47,377 bases of DNA from positions 1 to 47,377 of the forward strand of contig NZ_BJKP01000029.1 of the NCBI RefSeq assembly GCF_008974145.1, given 5' to 3'. This document shows positions 19,284-28,384 of the stretch, in pieces. The notes below the pieces were generated by a model. That model made no database searches. It worked only from the letters and a program-made list of their open reading frames with translations, and was not told where the DNA came from. Position 1 is the first letter of the stretch. Every line of letters starts with the position of its first letter. The DNA is from Microcystis aeruginosa NIES-4325. GTDB taxonomy: Bacteria; Cyanobacteriota; Cyanobacteriia; Cyanobacteriales; Microcystaceae. The position numbers and the translations under genes were made by a program.

Positions 19284-19856
19284 ATGTTTAACATCCTCAA
19301 ACAAGTCAGCGATTACGCCAAAGGTAGCATTCAAGCGGCGAAATATATCGGCGAAGGTTTATCCGTTACCTTTGATCATATGCGTCGTCGTCCAGTTACC
19401 GTCCAGTATCCCTACGAAAAGTTAATTCCTTCGGAACGTTATCGGGGTAGAATTCACTTTGAGTTCGATAAATGTATCGCCTGTGAAGTCTGTGTGCGAG
19501 TTTGTCCGATTAATTTACCAGTAGTGGATTGGACTTTTAACAAGGAAATTAAAAAGAAAGAACTCAAACACTACAGTATCGATTTTGGGGTCTGTATTTT
19601 CTGCGGTAATTGTGTGGAATACTGTCCGACTAATTGCCTATCGATGACCGAAGAATACGAACTAGCGACCTATGATCGTCATGAATTAAACTATGATAAC
19701 GTCGCACTAGGCCGTTTACCCTACAAAGTCACCCAAGATCCGATGGTAACACCTCTGAGGGAATTAGGTTATCTGCCTAAAGGTGTCATCGAACCCCACG
19801 ATTTACCCGCCGGTAGTCAACGCGCTGGTAAACGTCCGGAAGAAATTACCGATTAA
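19284..19856 (+). CDS. ndhI: NDH-1 [4Fe-4S] subunit NdhI (NuoI)
   Basis: Peripheral-arm subunit carrying two [4Fe-4S] clusters that relay electrons toward plastoquinone. Two ferredoxin motifs are intact: [12 protein letters not shown] and [12 protein letters not shown], each C-x2-C-x2-C-x3-C-P. It lies 42 nt after ndhA on the same strand. 190 aa, with the C-terminal tail typical of cyanobacteria and chloroplasts. Confidence 0.96.
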   Translation: MFNILKQVSDYAKGSIQAAKYIGEGLSVTFDHMRRRPVTVQYPYEKLIPSERYRGRIHFEFDKCIACEVCVRVCPINLPVVDWTFNKEIKKKELKHYSIDFGVCIFCGNCVEYCPTNCLSMTEEYELATYDRHELNYDNVALGRLPYKVTQDPMVTPLRELGYLPKGVIEPHDLPAGSQRAGKRPEEITD

Positions 19857-19996
19857 TTAGCAGTTAGGAGACTCCGAGATAGCTTTTTCTCCCCAATCCC
19901 CCCCGCAACGCGCACGCAGTGACCACCCCATCACCTAATCCCTGACTGGTGACTAATAATTAATAACTCTCAAACATAAAAGGAGATGAAACTACT

Positions 19997-20593
19997 GTGA
20001 ATTTAGCCGAGGGCGTTCAAATAGTATCTTTTGGCATTTTAGCAGCCCTGGTAATCGGGACAGCTTTAGGCGTGGTACTATTATCTAATATCGTTTATTC
20101 CGCCTTTTTGTTGGGTGGTGTTTTTATCAGCATTTCGGGTTTATATCTCTTACTAAATGCTGATTTTGTAGCGGCGGCACAAATTCTAATTTATGTGGGT
20201 GCGATTAACGTTTTAATTCTCTTTGCTATTATGCTTGTTAACAAGCAAGAGGACTTTTCTGATATTCCTAAACGTTGGATTCGTCAGGCATCTACTGCTT
20301 TAGTTTGTGTGGGTTTATTTGTGCTGTTATCGACCATGGTTTTAATCACGCCTTGGTCAATTTCTAGCACTTCTCCCGCAGTTGTGACTAACACTTTAGT
20401 AGAAATCGGTAAGCATTTCTTTAGTGATTTCTTGCTACCCTTTGAATTAGCTTCCGTGCTATTATTAATGGCCATGGTCGGAGCAATTATTTTAGCTCGT
20501 CGTGACCTTATCCCCACCCTGAAAGCTGAAGAACCTACGGCCACAGCCTTAACATTACCCGAACGACCTAGAGAATTAACCGCCCCTAAATAA
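19997..20593 (+). CDS. ndhG: NDH-1 membrane subunit 6 (NdhG/NuoJ)
   Basis: Five hydrophobic helices; the block [20 protein letters not shown] followed by [11 protein letters not shown] is the conserved helix 3 of NuoJ/NdhG. Part of the proton-pumping membrane arm. The start is GTG at 19997 with AGGAG about 10 nt upstream. The 140 bp between ndhI and ndhG are longer than usual and hold a repeat-like string (GCACGCAGTGACC) also present in inverse orientation at about 12154-12167, so mobile or repeat DNA may have entered the operon spacer. 198 aa, complete. Confidence 0.95.
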   Translation: MNLAEGVQIVSFGILAALVIGTALGVVLLSNIVYSAFLLGGVFISISGLYLLLNADFVAAAQILIYVGAINVLILFAIMLVNKQEDFSDIPKRWIRQASTALVCVGLFVLLSTMVLITPWSISSTSPAVVTNTLVEIGKHFFSDFLLPFELASVLLLMAMVGAIILARRDLIPTLKAEEPTATALTLPERPRELTAPK

Positions 20594-20612
20594 GACAAAA
20601 GAAAGAGGTATC

Positions 20613-20924
20613 ATGCAGATTCAGTTAGAGTATTATTTGTTATTAGCGGCGGCTTTATTTTGTATCGGAATTTATGGTTTAGTTACCAGTCGCAATGCAG
20701 TCCGGGTTTTAATGTCGATCGAATTGATGCTCAATTCTGTTAACATTAACTTAATGGGTTTTTCCAACTATCTTGACCCCGCTAATATCCGAGGCCAAAT
20801 TTTTACTATTTTCGTGATTACCGTAGCGGCAGCCGAAGCAGCCGTGGGTTTAGCGATTATCCTGACTATCTATCGTAACCGCGACACGATCGATATGGAA
20901 CAGTTTAATCTGCTCAAATGGTAA
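20613..20924 (+). CDS. ndhE: NDH-1 membrane subunit 4L (NdhE/NuoK)
   Basis: 103 aa with three hydrophobic helices, the size and shape of NuoK. Conserved blocks are [19 protein letters not shown] (with the buried Glu of helix 2) and [20 protein letters not shown] (with the buried Glu of helix 3), which are needed for proton translocation. It is 19 nt after ndhG and is the last gene of the operon, which ends in the terminator at 20946-20973. Confidence 0.96.
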   Translation: MQIQLEYYLLLAAALFCIGIYGLVTSRNAVRVLMSIELMLNSVNINLMGFSNYLDPANIRGQIFTIFVITVAAAEAAVGLAIILTIYRNRDTIDMEQFNLLKW

Positions 20925-20945
20925 GCTTTTAAATATTTACCCCCC

Positions 20946-20973
20946 CTCTCCCTTTTCTGGGGAGAGTTTTTTT
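20946..20973 (+). terminator. Intrinsic terminator of ndhAIGE
   Basis: CTCTCCC (20946-20952) pairs with GGGAGAG (20960-20966) across a 7-nt loop and is followed by seven Ts. It lies 22 nt after the ndhE stop, a textbook Rho-independent terminator. Confidence 0.88.
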
Positions 20974-20988
20974 GGCCAATTTTCCCTG

Positions 20989-22137
20989 TTAACGGGGATA
21001 AATCTCGGTGACCACTCGATCGGGGGAACTACTGGTAACAACAATGTTATTATCTTCTAAAGTGCCGATCGCTTTATCGCCAGTAAGATTAAATTTTGGT
21101 TCCTGTTGTTCATAGATAATATTCCCCTCGGCCTCGACAATTTTTTCCGACATTTTCCAAGTTAAGATCTGACTATACAATTGCGCACCAGTTTTCTGAT
21201 TAATTCCCTTAACCCCATCCTTGAGATAAGCGATGCGATTGCCTAATTCCACCACCACACGATTACCAGTAATAGTGATTTGATCTTGATATTGAAAAAT
21301 TTTCGTGGGGCGATCGGACGTTAAGGTACGATTTTGATAGTTCCAAATTGCCTGAGAACCAGAAATCTGTAAAGGTGGTTCTAAAGAGCGATATTCGAGG
21401 TTTTCTTGGAGGATAACCTGATTATTTTTTCTTCCCCAACGACCGCCGATAGCAGTAAGGCGATCGATAATAGTTTTACTAATATAGCGATCAAAAGCGA
21501 CTTTTTGATCGGTACTAATGACCTGTTGCGGAATTTCCCAGTACAGGCGCTCGGTTTGCAGGACAACACGAGATTCCTTGGCGGTAGCCACCACTTGACC
21601 TTGTAATTCTAGTTTTTCTTGGCGCGTGTCGTAGCGTCCTTGGCGGGCCTTAGCTTCTAGTTGTAGATGACTACCTTTGATCCCTTTGGGGGAGATTAAA
21701 ACACCTTCCTTGGGTAGCCAACGCAATTCTGGCGCGTTAATAATGGCCTTATTGCGGGGGTCCACAGCCACAATATTATCTTTGAGCAGAATTTCCTGGC
21801 CTTCCTTATAGACTTCACCGCGGTCAGCACTAACCTGTAAAACTACTTTCCCATCTTGATAGATATTACCCTTGATATTTTCCAGACGGGCGATTTTTTG
21901 GTCTTGGGTGTAGGTAGCTTTTTTGACCTGAATTTTCCAGAGGGGTTGTCCCGAGGGGTTAGCCTGTTCTAAGGTGGCATTATTGAGAATTAAGCGGCCA
22001 GTTTCTTCAATTTTAGGCGATTCTGTCGGCGAAATTTTCGGCGGATCGGGAGGTTGACAGGCCGTTAATCCCAGCAAACCGATTAGAAGGGCAGCCCCGC
22101 GCCCAATTGATGATTTTAATTGTAACCGCTGCCTCAA
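20989..22137 (-). CDS. lptC: LPS export periplasmic lipoprotein LptC
   Basis: LptC is the membrane-anchored bridge component that passes lipopolysaccharide from the LptBFG transporter toward the outer membrane. The N-terminus RGAALLIGLLGLTACQ is a lipoprotein signal with a lipobox ending in Cys, so it is anchored in the plasma membrane. The body is a long series of beta-rich repeats (NNATLEQANPSGQPLWKIQV, then GNIYQDGKVVLQVSADRGEV), the LptC/OstA-type beta-jellyroll. At about 382 aa it is longer than E. coli LptC (191), as is usual in cyanobacteria. The frame stays open to 22215, but those codons are the 3' end of a group II intron remnant, so I place the start at TTG 22137. Confidence 0.85.
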   Translation of the reverse strand: MRQRLQLKSSIGRGAALLIGLLGLTACQPPDPPKISPTESPKIEETGRLILNNATLEQANPSGQPLWKIQVKKATYTQDQKIARLENIKGNIYQDGKVVLQVSADRGEVYKEGQEILLKDNIVAVDPRNKAIINAPELRWLPKEGVLISPKGIKGSHLQLEAKARQGRYDTRQEKLELQGQVVATAKESRVVLQTERLYWEIPQQVISTDQKVAFDRYISKTIIDRLTAIGGRWGRKNNQVILQENLEYRSLEPPLQISGSQAIWNYQNRTLTSDRPTKIFQYQDQITITGNRVVVELGNRIAYLKDGVKGINQKTGAQLYSQILTWKMSEKIVEAEGNIIYEQQEPKFNLTGDKAIGTLEDNNIVVTSSSPDRVVTEIYPR

Positions 22138-22157
22138 TTTCGATCGCTCCGCTGCTA

Positions 22158-22430
22158 TTTTATTAGGGGTCGAGAATAGATTCGCCTCCATCCCCTCCCA
22201 TCCAGAACCGTACATGGAACTTTTACCTCATACGGCTCCTCGTTTGACTGTTCCCTTGTTAAGGGCCTGACATTCACTGGCTGTCTATATATCATTGTAG
22301 TTGACTCAAGGTCAAGTTAACTACGGATGATTCTAGGCTTCCATTGGCTGCCGTTTGTTCACTGAAGACCTGACTAGGCCGTTATTTCAGGCATTTCAGC
22401 CTTATTTCATGCCTAAACGTTTCGCACATC
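22158..22430 (-). mobile_element. Group II intron 3'-end remnant (domains V and VI)
   Basis: On the minus strand 22238-22205 is a 34-nt hairpin with lower stem GAGCCGTA/TACGGTTC, the diagnostic domain V of group II introns including the AGC triad. The tetraloop is AAAA where GNRA (usually GAAA) is expected, and the upper stem has a mismatch, so the copy is probably dead. Downstream, GGGG...CCCC with an unpaired A (22160-22200) fits domain VI with its branch-point A, ending near TCGACCCCTAAT. Domains I-IV and the reverse transcriptase gene are missing; the DUF262 gene begins where they would be. The upstream limit (22430) is approximate. Confidence 0.75.
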
Positions 22431-22440
22431 TTTAGTTATT

Positions 22441-24153
22441 TTATCTTGACCAAATTTCAATAGCCAGATCAGCTAGATAATTGGCTCGCTTTTCAATTTC
22501 TTCCTTATTCCAGACATTTTTGTCAGAAAAGTATTTGTTCAAAGAAACATTACTGTCTTTCAACAAACTAACTTTCTCCGAAAATTGTTTATTAGATAAG
22601 CCTGAATTGTCGGCCGTCAAAGTCAGATTACCTAAAGTATGTAGCCAAGTTTTATGTATTTGTTCGTGATTATCACCAAGCATATCTTGCCAGTGCGCTG
22701 TTAATTTCTGGGGCATTATATGCTCTATTGTCAGGTTCTTAGTATCAACCATCTCTTTGGTCATGCGGCGTTCTATGGTTTCCAGAATAAGCTTAACTTT
22801 ATCATTTGTTTTGGCATCTTTACCATAGATGTCTTTTTTGATTAGTCCTTCACGAAATTCATCGTCTGATGGCCATGACTTTTCTCCTTGATAATTTCTC
22901 AGAAATTTTTTTAGATTAAACAGTGTATTATTAGAGTTAGTTTCTTTTTTTATGTCTTTATATAAATTTTCAAAAATTTTCCCTAAAATTTTTGTAGGTT
23001 TATTGACAAAGGAGCGTCGAACAAAGTATGATTCTAAACAATCAACAATTTCAAGGAAATCCTGAATAGATAAATGCTTGTCTTGAAAATCTCTATAGAT
23101 ATTGAGAAGAAAAATATGACAAGTACCAAAACGTAGGCGATTTAATCGACTAAATCTATCTTTTAGTTCGTCATTATTTTCACTTTCTTTGGGAAAAACA
23201 AGACACTGATAATATTCAGCAAAGTTAATCAACTCATCTAGTTGATATTTAATATTAAAACTATTGTTTTCCGCATTTTTGTCTAGGCGTTTTTTAATTT
23301 CTTTATAAACTTCTTTTTGAATAATTGATTCACCGTCTTTGCGAAGATAGAACCAAAAAGAATTAGTCAATGATTCAGCATATTTTTCCTCTCTTTTTCC
23401 CTCTATAGCTAGTCTTTTAAAAGATGCTTCAAGAGGTTGCCACTTTTGTTTGTATATATCTTCTCGTTGTTCACTAGGTAACTTCATAAAAACATAGTTG
23501 CGGACTAAATCGGCTTGGGTAAGTTTTTGTCCTTTTGTATTGAGACTTTCAAAAATAAGATAAGGATTTTCTTCGCTATCAGAAGTAATATTGACTAAAA
23601 TTAAACGCTCTAAAAGAATATTTTTGAAGAGTTTATGTTCTCCCTCTGCAAAATTCTTCTTTTTAAGACGTTCCTTAAAGTATTGATATGCCTTATATAT
23701 TGTTTTGTTATCAAATTCTCTGCTATTTTGGTTTTTGATGATACTTTTGTAAGCTTCACGATCATCTTGAGTTGGCAAGATTTTATAATAATCATCATCT
23801 TTTTTAAACTTATTTATCAGATAGTATTCATATAATTCTTCCGCCAACTCTGTATGGTTTTTCTCTTGTAAATAATTTCGCAAAGCCGCTATGATGATGG
23901 CAAGAGTAGTAAGACGTTGTTGTCCATCTATTACGACATACGGAGATATACCTTCGGCTGTTCCAGGAATTGACTGGGTGACAATAGAACCAAGAAAATG
24001 AGGTTCTTGCTCCTTATCATAGAGACTCATTAGATCTTCCCATAAAGTCTCCCATTTTTGCTTGTCCCAAGAATAAGGTCTTTGAAATAGAGGGATCTGA
24101 AATTGTTTAGTACCTTCAAGTAAATTACGAAGACTGGTTTCTGATGCTTTCAT
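22441..24153 (-). CDS. DUF262/DUF1524 nuclease (GmrSD-like single-chain restriction protein)
   Basis: N-terminal DUF262: FQIPLFQRPYSWDKQKWETL and the hallmark VIDGQQRLTTL (about residues 75-85), a ParB-like NTP-binding motif. C-terminal DUF1524: LTIEHIMPQ, then LHTLGNLTLTADNSGLSNKQ, the His-Asn nuclease motif of the HNH type. GmrSD, BrxU and SspE share this pairing and cut modified foreign DNA; what this protein targets is unknown. From ATG 24153 (AGGAG 12 nt upstream) it is 570 aa. The frame runs on to 24282, but the extra 43 residues are an ISAs1 transposase tail. Base composition is clearly A/T-richer than the neighbours, which suggests transfer. It stands alone, with no modification genes beside it. 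Confidence 0.88.
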   Translation of the reverse strand: MKASETSLRNLLEGTKQFQIPLFQRPYSWDKQKWETLWEDLMSLYDKEQEPHFLGSIVTQSIPGTAEGISPYVVIDGQQRLTTLAIIIAALRNYLQEKNHTELAEELYEYYLINKFKKDDDYYKILPTQDDREAYKSIIKNQNSREFDNKTIYKAYQYFKERLKKKNFAEGEHKLFKNILLERLILVNITSDSEENPYLIFESLNTKGQKLTQADLVRNYVFMKLPSEQREDIYKQKWQPLEASFKRLAIEGKREEKYAESLTNSFWFYLRKDGESIIQKEVYKEIKKRLDKNAENNSFNIKYQLDELINFAEYYQCLVFPKESENNDELKDRFSRLNRLRFGTCHIFLLNIYRDFQDKHLSIQDFLEIVDCLESYFVRRSFVNKPTKILGKIFENLYKDIKKETNSNNTLFNLKKFLRNYQGEKSWPSDDEFREGLIKKDIYGKDAKTNDKVKLILETIERRMTKEMVDTKNLTIEHIMPQKLTAHWQDMLGDNHEQIHKTWLHTLGNLTLTADNSGLSNKQFSEKVSLLKDSNVSLNKYFSDKNVWNKEEIEKRANYLADLAIEIWSR

Positions 24154-24165
24154 GATTTGATTTGC

Positions 24166-24600
24166 TCCTGCAATCGTTTTGTCTTTGGTAAAAGTGGCAA
24201 AAATTGTCTCAATTTGATTAGCCCATAAACGCCGAGCTTGGGGAACCGTCCGAAACCTTCCACGGCGAACTAAGGTAATCAACCAACTAAATAAAATCGC
24301 CCAGTTAACGGGAGAATGACCCCCACCGAGGCGGTTTATCCTCCTTCAAGGTGACATCTTTCACCCAGTTTAACTGATTTTCAATACTCCAATGCCCCTG
24401 AATTGGCTTCAAAAAGGCTTCCGCAGACAATCTTTCACTACTGATGAAATAAGTCTTCTCCTCAAAGCTCTTTCCCCCCCGTTTGCCTTGACGTTCCACT
24501 AGGACAAAGCTTTGTCAACCTTTCCATCCTGCTCATGGTTATATACTGAAACGATGCTGACTCACATCTTGCTCGCAAGTCTGTCCACCTTTTACCGTAC
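24166..24600 (-). pseudogene. ISAs1-family transposase C-terminal remnant
   Basis: Minus-strand reading gives FSI, then stops, then GWKG, a TGA in place of Trp, QSFVLVERQGKRGGKSFEEK, YFISSERLSAEAFLKPIQGH and WSIENQLNWVKDVTLKEDKP, the well-conserved C-terminal region of ISAs1 (H-repeat-like) DDE transposases. After a frameshift near 24305 it continues NWAILFSWLITLVRRGRFRT and VPQARRLWANQIETIFATF. Three or more stops and a frameshift make it dead. It ends directly in front of the DUF262 gene, and its last codons stay in frame with that gene. Confidence 0.8.
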
Positions 24601-24646
24601 ACTTAATACTTTTTGCCCCAGTTGCCAGGATGGTCTGGTATTTGCT

Positions 24647-25837
24647 TTAATCGCTAGTTTTGCTGGGAAAAACCCCCGGTTGAACGGTGAGAGTTTGTTG
24701 TTTACCCCTGCGGTTAATCTCGATTTCCAGATTACCACCGATCGCACTGGTTTCTACACCTTGCTGCACATCCGAAGCGGTTTTAACGGGGTTTCCTGCC
24801 ACAGTTTCGATGATATCACCGGCTTGCATCCCGGCTTTTTGGGCGGGGGAATTTTCCACCACTCGCAGGACGATTACCCCTTCATTTTGGTCAATATTAA
24901 AGTTTAATTCTTTAGTTTCGTTCAATTGCTGCCGTAATTCTGGGGTTAGCGTCACCATGTGGATGCCGATGTAGGGATGTTCCGCTTTACCCTTACTAGA
25001 TAGCTGTCCTGCCACTTTTTGGGCGGTTTCGATGGGAATAGCAAACCCTAAACCCTGGGCATCGGCCCGAATTGCCGTATTAATACCGATAACTTCCCCC
25101 TTGGCGTTTAGCAACGGGCCGCCGGAATTGCCGGGGTTAATAGCGGCATCGGTTTGGATAAAACGAACCCGTTTATCTGGAACCCCCACTTCGCTGCTAG
25201 TGCGTCCTAGGGCGCTAATAATGCCCACTGTCACCGTATTATCTAAGCCCAGGGGATTGCCAATTGCGATCGCCCACTCCCCGGGGATTAAAGTTTCGGC
25301 CTTGCCAAAAGTCACCGTCGGTAAATTTTCCGCCTCAATTTTCACCAAGGCCACATCGGTCATATTGTCAACCCCCAATACTTTACCCTGATAGGTTTGA
25401 CCGTTTTTCAAAGTCACTTTTACTTGGGTTGTCCCTTCCACCACATGGGCATTAGTTAAAAGTAATCCATCTGTACTAACAATAAATCCAGAACCGGTTC
25501 CTCGTTCCAAATGCTCCTTGGGAATCGGCACTTCATTACCAAAAAAGCGCCGAAAAAAGGGCTGTTTAAATTCTTCGGGAATTTGGTCGGCCACTTCCCG
25601 GGCCGAGTCAATCCGCACCACCGCCGGCCCGACTTTCTGCACGGCCTGGGCGATAAAATTAACATTACCGTCGGTTTGGGGAATAACAGGGAGAGAGAGG
25701 GAGGCGGGGAGGATTGCCGGCGGTTTATTTACCTCTAGGGGTGCTTTTCTGCTTAAATACTGATTTCCTAGCACACCCACAGTACCCCCTAGGGCGAGTA
25801 ATCCCAGTGAAATCCCCAATCTTGTCAATAAACCCAT
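24647..25837 (-). CDS. HtrA/Deg-family serine protease (HhoA-like)
   Basis: Envelope quality-control protease. An N-terminal hydrophobic segment (residues about 7-25) acts as a signal peptide or anchor. The trypsin-like domain has a complete triad: His131 in LLTNAHVVEG, Asp161 in MTDVALVKI, Ser238 in NPGNSGGPLL. A single PDZ domain follows from about 290 (GVIVLRVVENSPAQKAGMQA). At 396 aa with one PDZ it fits the cyanobacterial HhoA/HhoB/HtrA trio; which of the three cannot be decided by eye. It sits upstream of the ISAs1 remnant and transcribes toward it. Confidence 0.93.
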   Translation of the reverse strand: MGLLTRLGISLGLLALGGTVGVLGNQYLSRKAPLEVNKPPAILPASLSLPVIPQTDGNVNFIAQAVQKVGPAVVRIDSAREVADQIPEEFKQPFFRRFFGNEVPIPKEHLERGTGSGFIVSTDGLLLTNAHVVEGTTQVKVTLKNGQTYQGKVLGVDNMTDVALVKIEAENLPTVTFGKAETLIPGEWAIAIGNPLGLDNTVTVGIISALGRTSSEVGVPDKRVRFIQTDAAINPGNSGGPLLNAKGEVIGINTAIRADAQGLGFAIPIETAQKVAGQLSSKGKAEHPYIGIHMVTLTPELRQQLNETKELNFNIDQNEGVIVLRVVENSPAQKAGMQAGDIIETVAGNPVKTASDVQQGVETSAIGGNLEIEINRRGKQQTLTVQPGVFPSKTSD

Positions 25838-26000
25838 AAGCCCTAGCCCTAAAATGTCGTGTGCGGTAGAATCGGCCCCAAACTTACCTATATTATAGGC
25901 TGTCTTTTTTGTCGGTAGAAAAGAATCAATGGGAACTTGCCCCGTTTACGGGTCTTCTTTTAGGGGTAAAATCACGAAACAGCTATAAAAATCTCACTTC

Positions 26001-27338
26001 ATGCAATTGTTTGATCGCATCCGTTTAGGGATAGCCGTAGCAGTGGCTAAAACCGTTACTGCTGTGGTTAAAGGACTCCGTTTAGGGGCTGCCAGCGTCT
26101 TGCCGGGGGAAATTGCCCGTCGTCTCCATCCCCGTTTGTTGCCGCTACTTTGTGGGCAAGTCCGACGGGGGGTAATCTTGGTGGTTGGCACGAATGGAAA
26201 AACTACCACTTCCTTACTGCTAAGAACTATTCTAGAGCGTCAGGGGGCAAAAGTCACCCATAATACCACTGGGGCAAATTTAATTAATGGTTTAATCACT
26301 GCTTTATTAGCCGATGCCAATTTATTCGGCACTTTAAAGGCTGATTATGCCATTTTAGAAGTGGATGAAAATATTCTCCCTTTGGTTTTAAAAGATTGTC
26401 GTCCTCGCGCTATTTTAGCTCTTAATTTGTTTCGCGATCAACTTGATCGCTATGGGGAAGTGGATACAATTAGTCGCCGTTGGCAAGGGGCCATATCTCC
26501 CCTACCCACCGATACTTTAGTGATTCTCAATGCTGATGATCCGACCCTTTCCCATTTGGGTCAACAACTGCCCCAAAGAGTTGTATATTTTGGCTTAAGT
26601 GAGCCGGAATTATATCTAGAAGAAATTCCCCACGCTGTCGATTCTATTTACTGTCCTAAATGTGGTGCTTCTTTGGATTATCGCGGGGTTTATCTCTCCC
26701 ATTTAGGGGATTTTAGTTGTCCTAGTTGCGGCTTTAAAAAGAGTAATCCTGCTTTTCATAGTCACGATTGGCCGCAGATTTTAATCGGTGTTTATAATAA
26801 ATATAATACTTTAGCAGCTGGTTTAGTAGCCCAAGAATTGGGTATTAAAGATCGAGAAATTTTTGAGACAGTTCAGGGTTTTAAAGCGGCTTTTGGTCGA
26901 GCGGAAGAATTAGAAATTGAGGGTAAAAAAGTTAGAATTTTACTGTCTAAGAATCCCGTGGGTATGAATGAAACAATTCGCGCCGTGGCCGATATTTTAC
27001 AGAAAGAAAAGTCTTCTACTACTCTCTTAGTTCTCAATGATCGCATCCCCGACGGGACGGATGTTTCTTGGATTTGGGATGTGGATACGGAAAAATTAAC
27101 CCGTTTGGGAACAACTTTAGTAGTAACGGGCGATCGACTTTATGACATGGCTTTGCGCTTACAATATAGTCAGGATAGTCTCGCTTATCCGGTTGATTTA
27201 ATTGTTGAATCCGATCTAAAAAAGGCGATCCAAATTGCCCTTAATAACACCAAAAATGAGGAAACTTTACATATTTTACCCACCTATTCTGCTATGTTAG
27301 AAGTACGAGAGATTCTCACAGGTCGAAAGATTTTGTAG
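26001..27338 (+). CDS. murT: Lipid II isoglutaminyl synthase, Mur-ligase subunit MurT
   Basis: With GatD, MurT amidates the alpha-carboxyl of D-Glu in the peptidoglycan stem. The Mur-ligase ATP loop GTNGKTTT is at residues 63-70 and LNLFRDQLDRYGEVD follows. A Cys4 zinc ribbon unique to MurT (CPKC 218-221, CPSC 240-243) is inserted in the middle domain. The C-terminal DUF1727-like part (LSKNPVGMNETIRA, NDRIPDGTDVSWIWDVD) is complete. 445 aa. The gene begins 163 bp from the divergent hhoA-like gene and is followed by gatD after 166 bp. Confidence 0.93.
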   Translation: MQLFDRIRLGIAVAVAKTVTAVVKGLRLGAASVLPGEIARRLHPRLLPLLCGQVRRGVILVVGTNGKTTTSLLLRTILERQGAKVTHNTTGANLINGLITALLADANLFGTLKADYAILEVDENILPLVLKDCRPRAILALNLFRDQLDRYGEVDTISRRWQGAISPLPTDTLVILNADDPTLSHLGQQLPQRVVYFGLSEPELYLEEIPHAVDSIYCPKCGASLDYRGVYLSHLGDFSCPSCGFKKSNPAFHSHDWPQILIGVYNKYNTLAAGLVAQELGIKDREIFETVQGFKAAFGRAEELEIEGKKVRILLSKNPVGMNETIRAVADILQKEKSSTTLLVLNDRIPDGTDVSWIWDVDTEKLTRLGTTLVVTGDRLYDMALRLQYSQDSLAYPVDLIVESDLKKAIQIALNNTKNEETLHILPTYSAMLEVREILTGRKIL

Positions 27339-27504
27339 AAATTAGAAAAGGGGGACATAAGCGCAAGCTTACATTAGCTTTTTTTGTGAGATGCTTACAC
27401 GCAGTTGTTTATATATTTGTAATAATTTTCGATATTTATACAAACTTGAGATACAGACTGTTTCTTATCCCCCATACCCTCATCCCCTAATCCCCTAAGA
27501 AATT

Positions 27505-28308
27505 ATGCAAGAACTAGAACTAAAAATCGGCTGGTTATATCCAACCTTAATGAGTACCTACGGAGATCGAGGTAATGTTATTACTATCCAAAGAAGATGT
27601 CAATGGCGTGATATTCCTGTGACAATTATTCCCCTAGATGCTCAAACAGAAGCCGAGACATTTTACCAAGTAGATATAATTGTTGGGGGTGGGGCGCAGG
27701 ATCGGCAACAGGAGATCGTTATGCGGGATTTACAGGGTAAAAAAGCGGCGGCAATGAAAGAACAATTATCGGCAGGAATACCGGGGGTTTTTACCTGTGG
27801 TTCCCCACAATTATTAGGGCATTATTACGAACCAGCTTTCGGTCAAAGAATCGAAGGATTGGGATTATTAGACCTAGTAAGTAAACATCCCGGCCCCAAT
27901 GCGAAACGCTGTATCGGTAACGTGGTTTTTGAAATTACGGCCTCTCCCTTAGCGGAAGAAATAAAAGCTATGACTGGGGAAAAACCGCTAGTAATTGGCT
28001 TTGAAAATCACGGGGGTCGTACCTATTTACAGACCGTTTCTCCCTTGGGAAAGGTGATTACTGGCTACGGAAATAACGGAGAGGACGGTTATGAAGGGGC
28101 ATTTTACCACAATGCGATCGCTACCTATGCCCACGGTCCCCTACTACCCAAAAATCCCTTTTTAGCCGATTGGTTAATCACAAAAGCTTTAGAACAAAAG
28201 TATCAAAAACCCGTTTTTTTAACAAAACTTGATGATTCTCTGGCCTTGAAGGCACGATTTGCCATGTTTGAACGACTAGAACTAACCGGCGTGACCAATA
28301 AAGCCTAA
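27505..28308 (+). CDS. gatD: Lipid II isoglutaminyl synthase, glutamine amidotransferase subunit GatD
   Basis: Supplies ammonia from glutamine to MurT. It is a CobB/CobQ-type class I glutaminase with nucleophile Cys98 in PGVFTCGSPQLLG and catalytic His210 in TYAHGPLLPKNP. The N-terminus (LYPTLMSTYGDRGNVITIQR) is typical of GatD. 267 aa, normal. In many Gram-positives murT and gatD overlap or touch; here 166 bp separate them, holding A/T-rich sequence with no gene. Confidence 0.92.
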   Translation: MQELELKIGWLYPTLMSTYGDRGNVITIQRRCQWRDIPVTIIPLDAQTEAETFYQVDIIVGGGAQDRQQEIVMRDLQGKKAAAMKEQLSAGIPGVFTCGSPQLLGHYYEPAFGQRIEGLGLLDLVSKHPGPNAKRCIGNVVFEITASPLAEEIKAMTGEKPLVIGFENHGGRTYLQTVSPLGKVITGYGNNGEDGYEGAFYHNAIATYAHGPLLPKNPFLADWLITKALEQKYQKPVFLTKLDDSLALKARFAMFERLELTGVTNKA

Positions 28309-28384
28309 ACTGGTCATATACACTTATGGCAGGAGATAGTCAAACTAGCCATTAAGAATTTTAATTCTGGCAGCTTATGAAATT

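Noticed and set aside
22138-22215. N-terminal extension of the lptC open frame (MYGSGWEGMEAN...)
   Set aside because: These codons are the group II intron domain V/VI end; the lipoprotein signal begins after them.
24154-24282. N-terminal 43 residues of the DUF262 frame (MITLVRRGRFRTVPQ...)
   Set aside because: They match an ISAs1 transposase tail and continue the relic upstream; a ribosome binding site precedes the ATG at 24153.
24512-24907. Plus-strand frame of 131 codons
   Set aside because: Mostly antisense to the HhoA-like protease gene and the ISAs1 relic; no family resemblance.
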